This document shows, one piece after another, positions 33,619 through 36,769 of a DNA stretch of 36,769 bases; positions within the stretch are counted from its first letter, which is position 1; every line of letters begins with the position of its first letter. This DNA is from Gemmatimonadota bacterium (GTDB taxonomy: Bacteria > Gemmatimonadota > Gemmatimonadetes > Longimicrobiales > Gaopeijiaceae), in contig JAOTVA010000019.1 of the NCBI GenBank assembly GCA_029863645.1, positions 1-36,769 on the forward strand. Direction: 5' to 3'. A program made the position numbers and the translations under genes. Under the pieces are notes generated by a model. The model saw only the letters and a list, made by a program, of their open reading frames with translations. It ran no database searches and was not told the origin of the DNA.

Positions 33619-33624
33619 CTCCTC
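33619..33624 (-). promoter_or_regulatory. Ribosome binding site deciding the PNPOx gene start
   Basis: GAGGAG on the minus strand with an eight-base spacer to ATG 33610 favours this start over ATG 33628. Confidence 0.65.
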
Positions 33625-33737
33625 GCATCTACACTTCGCGGTGTTCTCGAATCTACCCCGTCAGACGCCGGGCCCAAGAGTTAGCTGGAGTCCCGTTGCG
33701 ATGGCGCCCCCCGGGTCCAAGCACTATCTGAAGCGCC

Positions 33738-34235
33738 ATGGAATACCTCGCCTGGCTCGAGAGCACAGGCTTCAGCATCTGGATGCGCGAATCGGGCGTC
33801 GCCTTCTTCGGTAGCCTGATTCTTCACGCCCTCGGTATGGGATTCCTAGTCGGCGTGCATGTCGCGACCGACCTCCGCATCCTGGGAGTCGCCCCGGGCG
33901 TACCCCTTTCACTCTTCCGCCGCTTCCGGCCCGTCGCGTCGGGTGCGTTGGCCGTTGTCATCATTTCGGGTGCGCTGCTGCTGGTCGCGTATCCAGCGAA
34001 GGCACTCACCAATCCCGTGTTCTACGGGAAGTTGCTCGCGGCCTCCGCAGCTCTGCTCGTCGGGGGCGTGCTGTCCAAGGCGCTCCTCAGGGATTCGAAG
34101 TACGACGTAGGGCCCCTACCGGGAGGAACGAGGGGTCTGGCCGCGCTGTCCGTCGCCCTTTGGATCGCCACGATCACCGCGGGACGGTTTCTCGCCTACA
34201 CGTACAACGTGCTGATGGCGACGGACCCATACTGA
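33738..34235 (+). CDS. Four-helix membrane protein, first of a tandem paralogous pair
   Basis: The 165-residue protein has four hydrophobic helices at about 17-40, 65-85, 95-113 and 135-155. The helix-one region FFGSLILHALGMGFLVGV is followed by DLRILGVAPGVPLS. The next gene has the same LH, G and DLRILGVA motif, so the pair is paralogous. The conserved His in helix one and others could bind heme or another cofactor, but that is an inference; the family resembles DUF6644-type proteins, for which no function is known to me. It starts at ATG 33738, divergent from the PNPOx gene by 127 bases, and is followed after four bases by its paralogue. Confidence 0.75.
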   Translation: MEYLAWLESTGFSIWMRESGVAFFGSLILHALGMGFLVGVHVATDLRILGVAPGVPLSLFRRFRPVASGALAVVIISGALLLVAYPAKALTNPVFYGKLLAASAALLVGGVLSKALLRDSKYDVGPLPGGTRGLAALSVALWIATITAGRFLAYTYNVLMATDPY

Positions 34236-34239
34236 AGCC

Positions 34240-34746
34240 ATGACAGACGCCCTCTTCGAGATCGGTCGCCGAGCCGGCATCCACGCGCTCATGAATTCGG
34301 CGTGGGGATGGCCGACCGTCGAGTCTCTTCATTTCCTCGGTCTGTCGATGTTGATCGGCGCCGTGGGCCTCTTCGACCTACGGATTCTCGGGGTGGCGAG
34401 GGGCATTCCGATGGGCGCGCTGCACCGCATGATCCCCTGGGGTGTCGGTGGATACGTGCTCAACGGCACGACTGGCTTCCTCTTCGTGACGAGCGCGCCC
34501 GACCAGTACCTCTTCAACCCGGCCTTTCAGATCAAGCTCTCGCTCATGGCGGTAGCTGGACTGAACGTGCTGTTCTTCTACCGCTTCGTTTTCGCGAAGG
34601 TCAGAACGAGCCGGGGCGACGCTCACGCCCCGCGCTCGGCGAAGGTCGCCGCGGCCGTCTCGTTGGCCTGTTGGGTTGGCGTCATCGTGTGCGGCCGGCT
34701 GATCACGTACTACCGTCCACCGTACCACTGGTGCTGGTGGTGCTAG
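34240..34746 (+). CDS. Four-helix membrane protein, second of the tandem pair
   Basis: This 168-residue paralogue shares the ESLHFLGLSMLIGAVGLFDL and DLRILGVARGIPM motifs with its neighbour, and again has four hydrophobic segments. It differs in a loop (SAPDQYLFNPAFQIKLSL) and ends in YRPPYHWCWWC, a C-terminus with two Cys, three Trp and His. The same C-terminus is absent from the first copy, so the two are not redundant. No reaction is known; a two-subunit membrane redox or heme protein is one possibility. Its TAG stop shares the palindromic CTAG with the convergent cupin gene's stop at 34743-34746. Confidence 0.75.
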   Translation: MTDALFEIGRRAGIHALMNSAWGWPTVESLHFLGLSMLIGAVGLFDLRILGVARGIPMGALHRMIPWGVGGYVLNGTTGFLFVTSAPDQYLFNPAFQIKLSLMAVAGLNVLFFYRFVFAKVRTSRGDAHAPRSAKVAAAVSLACWVGVIVCGRLITYYRPPYHWCWWC

Positions 34747-35216
34747 TTCGAGTCCTGTGGGATGGACGTGGTCTGCACCGGCCCGAGCCCCATGATCTGC
34801 ACGGTCACGGGCTCGTCTTTGGCCATGTCGTAGTGGTGCCCGTCCGGCGGCTGGAATAGGAAGCCGCCGGCCTCGACCGCCCGCATGCTGTCTGGGTCGT
34901 ACACGTCGGCGCGCGCGCCCGACGACACCCACCACGTTCCCTCGATCACCGTGATGTAACGAGCCTGGCTGTGGTAGTGTGGACGGCTTCCTTGCCCGGG
35001 CTCGAACGTGAGCCGAATGACGTACATGCCAGGCTCATTCGGATCGCCCAAGACCGTGGTCCGCCGTCCGCCATCCGGCGGCACGAGGTCGGCCGGGCTG
35101 GCAATGATGAAGCCCTCGGGGTCGGCCACGAGGTCCTGCGCACCAAGGAGGCTGGCGTTCAACAGGATCATGCCGAGAACGCAGGCAAGGTGTCGGGTCA
35201 CTTGAGAGGGCTTCAC
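34743..35216 (-). CDS. Secreted cupin-domain protein
   Basis: The predicted 157-residue protein has a signal-peptide-like start (LACVLGMILLNASLLGAQ) and one cupin barrel. The metal motif is RPHYHSQARYITVIEGTWW, with the two His and Glu of motif one, and GFLFQPPDGHHYDMAKDEP for motif two. Cupins of this type bind a divalent metal; substrates vary widely and none is assigned. The GTG at 35216 is chosen for its AGGAAAG about nine bases upstream and because it places the hydrophobic run near the N-terminus; a longer start at 35279 would add an unusual Pro/Ser-rich lead. It is divergent from the HbpS-like gene. Confidence 0.8.
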   Translation of the reverse strand: MKPSQVTRHLACVLGMILLNASLLGAQDLVADPEGFIIASPADLVPPDGGRRTTVLGDPNEPGMYVIRLTFEPGQGSRPHYHSQARYITVIEGTWWVSSGARADVYDPDSMRAVEAGGFLFQPPDGHHYDMAKDEPVTVQIMGLGPVQTTSIPQDSN

Positions 35217-35378
35217 GGGAGTCTTTCCTGCTCTCGAGGGGTCCGATGGAGAATACGGCGGCGACGGGGCGGGCGACATCGTCCGGAACGTCCGCCGCCG
35301 ATCGGGTGTCCTGACTTAGGGAGCGCCCCGGGTGCGCCCACCCACGATCCGACTCATGACCCAAGCCGAGAGAAATCG

Positions 35379-35849
35379 ATGAAGTCCGTCCTATCTGTCA
35401 GAACCCTCCTGTCCCTCCTGTCCTTTGCACTCGTTGCGGCGCCGGCCGCCGCCCAGCAGGGCATCACGTTCGAGCAGGCGCAAACCGCGATGAACGCCGC
35501 CCAGGCCGAAGCGCAAAGCAACGGCTGGAATCTCACGATCCTTATCGCGGACGCCGATGGCGTGCCGATCTACGTGAGGCGCATGCAGGGCGCGAGCCCG
35601 CGCACGCACGAGATCGCGACACGGAAGGTCATGACCGCACTGGCGAGTGGCATGGCGACGGGTGACTACGGCCAGGCGTTAGCTGCCGGGCGTGTCGCGG
35701 AAGTGCCCAACGGCGTGACCTTCGAGGGGGGCTACCCGATCAGCATGGGTGGGCAGATCGTGGGCGCCATGTCGTCGAGTGGGGCCACGGGCGCACAGGA
35801 TGCTCAGGCAGTCCGCGCCGGCCTAGCTGCCATCGGCATTCGTCCCTAA
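35379..35849 (+). CDS. Secreted GlcG/HbpS-family protein
   Basis: The 156-residue protein has a signal peptide (TLLSLLSFALVAAPAAAQ) and a single GlcG/HbpS domain, recognised from ITFEQAQTAMNAAQAEAQSN, LTILIADADGVPIYVRRMQG, TRKVMTALASGMAT and YPISMGGQIVGAMSSSGATG. HbpS from Streptomyces binds heme and senses redox stress; GlcG is found beside glycolate genes, with no known reaction. Heme binding here is therefore only a possibility. ATG 35379 is placed directly before the signal peptide. The gene ends at a strong terminator about 31 bases downstream and is divergent from the cupin gene. Confidence 0.88.
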   Translation: MKSVLSVRTLLSLLSFALVAAPAAAQQGITFEQAQTAMNAAQAEAQSNGWNLTILIADADGVPIYVRRMQGASPRTHEIATRKVMTALASGMATGDYGQALAAGRVAEVPNGVTFEGGYPISMGGQIVGAMSSSGATGAQDAQAVRAGLAAIGIRP

Positions 35850-35879
35850 GCGCTTACCCTAGCCACGTTTCGTGCGACC

Positions 35880-35924
35880 CCATCTGGGCGGGCCCATCCA
35901 GCGGCCCGCCCGGATGGTCTTTTT
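35880..35924 (+). terminator. Rho-independent terminator of the HbpS-like gene
   Basis: GGGCGGGCC (35886-35894) pairs exactly with GGCCCGCCC (35903-35911), extended by CCATC/GATGG outside a one-base mismatch, and is followed by TCTTTTT. No A-run lies on the other side, so it serves the plus strand. It is the only canonical terminator found in the window. Confidence 0.93.
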
Positions 35925-35971
35925 GTCAGCTAGCGTCGAACCCGAGGACCACGATCTCGACTTCGCACCGG

Positions 35972-36769
35972 CTAGACTGCGACCTCCAACCCTTCCTCGA
36001 GCATCTGTCGACGGAGCAGCCGAGCATAGGTTCCACCCGCCGAGATGAGTTGCGCGTGCCGTCCTCGCTCCACGATCTCGCCGTCTTCCAAGACGAGGAT
36101 CTGATCGGCGTGCATCACTGCCGAGACCCGGTGGCTGATGATGAACGACGTACATGCGCGCAGGGCCGAGCGCAGGTCCGCCAGGATCGCGGCTTCCGTG
36201 TGTGTGTCGACAGCACTGAGCGCGTCGTCGAGGACGAGGACGAGCGGCTCGCGCGCGAGCGCGCGAGCCAGCGTCGCGCGCTGCTTCTGCCCGCCAGATA
36301 GGTTGATGCCACGCTCGCCGAGCATGGTGTCGTACTGCTTGGGAAAGCCGAGGATCTGCTCATGCAGTTGGGCGATCTCGGCCGCTCGTCGCACGGCGGG
36401 TCGCGGTGCGCCGTCGGTGGTTGTTGGTGGCTCATCGAGGCCGAGCGCGATATTGCCAGCGATGGTATCGGAGAAGAGAAACGAATCTTGAGGCACCACT
36501 CCGATACGCGATCGGAGCTCCGAAGGCTCGATCGATGTGAGCGGCATCCCGTCTAAGAGGATCTCGCCCTCGCTCGGATCGTAGAGCCTTGCGAGCAGGG
36601 CGATGAGGGTGCTCTTCCCCGACCCCGTCGGACCGACCACGGCCACCGTTTGCCCGGGCTCTACGGTGAACGAGGCGCTCCGCAACACGGGCCGCTGCGT
36701 GCCCGGGTAGGTAAACGAGACCTCGCGGAACTCTATGTGGCCCTCGATGCCTTCGAGCGACGCGCCGTG
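35972..36769 (-). CDS. ABC exporter, C-terminal ATPase part (MsbA-like; truncated by window edge)
   Basis: The frame runs off the right edge and encodes about 265 residues of a nucleotide-binding domain. All ABC motifs are visible: Walker A GPTGSGKST, Q-loop GVVPQDSFLFS, signature LSGGQKQR, Walker B LVLVLDDALSAVD and H-loop ISHRVSAV. The upstream HIEFREVSFTYPG and D-loop SAVDTHTEAAILADL fit half- or full-length exporters with fused membrane domains, whose transmembrane part would lie outside the window. Lipid A, peptide or drug export are possible; the sequence does not decide. The stop lies about 50 bases after the terminator on the opposite strand, so this is the end of a separate transcription unit. 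Confidence 0.94.
   Translation of the reverse strand, partial: HGASLEGIEGHIEFREVSFTYPGTQRPVLRSASFTVEPGQTVAVVGPTGSGKSTLIALLARLYDPSEGEILLDGMPLTSIEPSELRSRIGVVPQDSFLFSDTIAGNIALGLDEPPTTTDGAPRPAVRRAAEIAQLHEQILGFPKQYDTMLGERGINLSGGQKQRATLARALAREPLVLVLDDALSAVDTHTEAAILADLRSALRACTSFIISHRVSAVMHADQILVLEDGEIVERGRHAQLISAGGTYARLLRRQMLEEGLEVAV

Noticed and set aside
36236-36295. GCGCGAGCGCGCGAGC-rich stretch as a repeat or regulatory site
   Set aside because: It encodes the ordinary ARALAREP stretch of the ABC ATPase between the signature and Walker B; simple codon bias explains it.

Overview
This is a high-G+C (about two-thirds by eye), densely coded bacterial window. GTG is often a start codon and stop/start codons overlap repeatedly (ATGA or GTGA). 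No tRNA, rRNA, CRISPR array, insertion sequence or phage gene was recognised, and no gene-free stretch exceeds 300 bases. Gene content points to a Gram-negative, respiring, probably aerobic heterotroph: outer-membrane barrels, a lipoprotein, NDH-2 and an ADOP-type macrolide-export-like permease. The mix of ADOP permease, DUF2723 protein, fused E1 alpha/beta dehydrogenase and NHL propeller fits Gemmatimonadota or a neighbouring phylum. That placement is inference, not proof.

Layout. 1-2962 (+): 3' part of leuC, then leuD, a secreted M19 dipeptidase and a DinB-fold protein, each start overlapping the previous stop. 2976-3344 (-): small STAS-like protein. 3481-11021 (+): persulfide-dioxygenase-like MBL-rhodanese protein, HEAT-repeat protein, DUF2723 membrane protein, MoeB/ThiF-rhodanese fusion and NDH-2. 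11088-13265 (+): TPR plus outer-membrane barrel protein. 13284-14546 (-): beta-propeller lipoprotein, divergent from a small barrel protein (14830-15342, +). 15349-19604 (-): fused E1 dehydrogenase and a YyaL-type thioredoxin-domain protein. 19812-24388 (+): a tight run of small hypothetical, pseudopilin-like, SNARE-associated (VTT) protein, CoaE-PHP fusion, NrnA-like DHH phosphoesterase, conserved hypothetical and Fur-family regulator. 24405-31363 (+): ADOP permease, phospholipase D/cardiolipin synthase-like protein, CcdA and a NosR-like flavo-iron-sulfur membrane protein. 31386-33610 (-): PNPOx-fold protein followed by an NHL propeller carrying a His-rich helical tail. 33738-34746 (+): two tandem paralogous four-helix membrane proteins. 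34743-35216 (-) secreted cupin; 35379-35849 (+) secreted GlcG/HbpS-like protein with a clear terminator; 35972 to the edge (-): ABC exporter ATPase domain.

The most interesting locus is 21049-23452. A dephospho-CoA kinase is fused in frame to a PHP phosphoesterase, followed by an NrnA-like DHH enzyme. CoaE makes the 3'-phospho-ADP moiety of CoA. Some PHP enzymes and NrnA enzymes hydrolyse 3'-phosphoadenosine 5'-phosphate (pAp), which is released when CoA donates phosphopantetheine. The locus may therefore be a CoA/pAp homeostasis unit; this is a hypothesis from family knowledge. A second theme is the His-rich NHL tail, the tandem membrane paralogues and the HbpS-like protein at 31-36 kb, which might share metal or heme chemistry.
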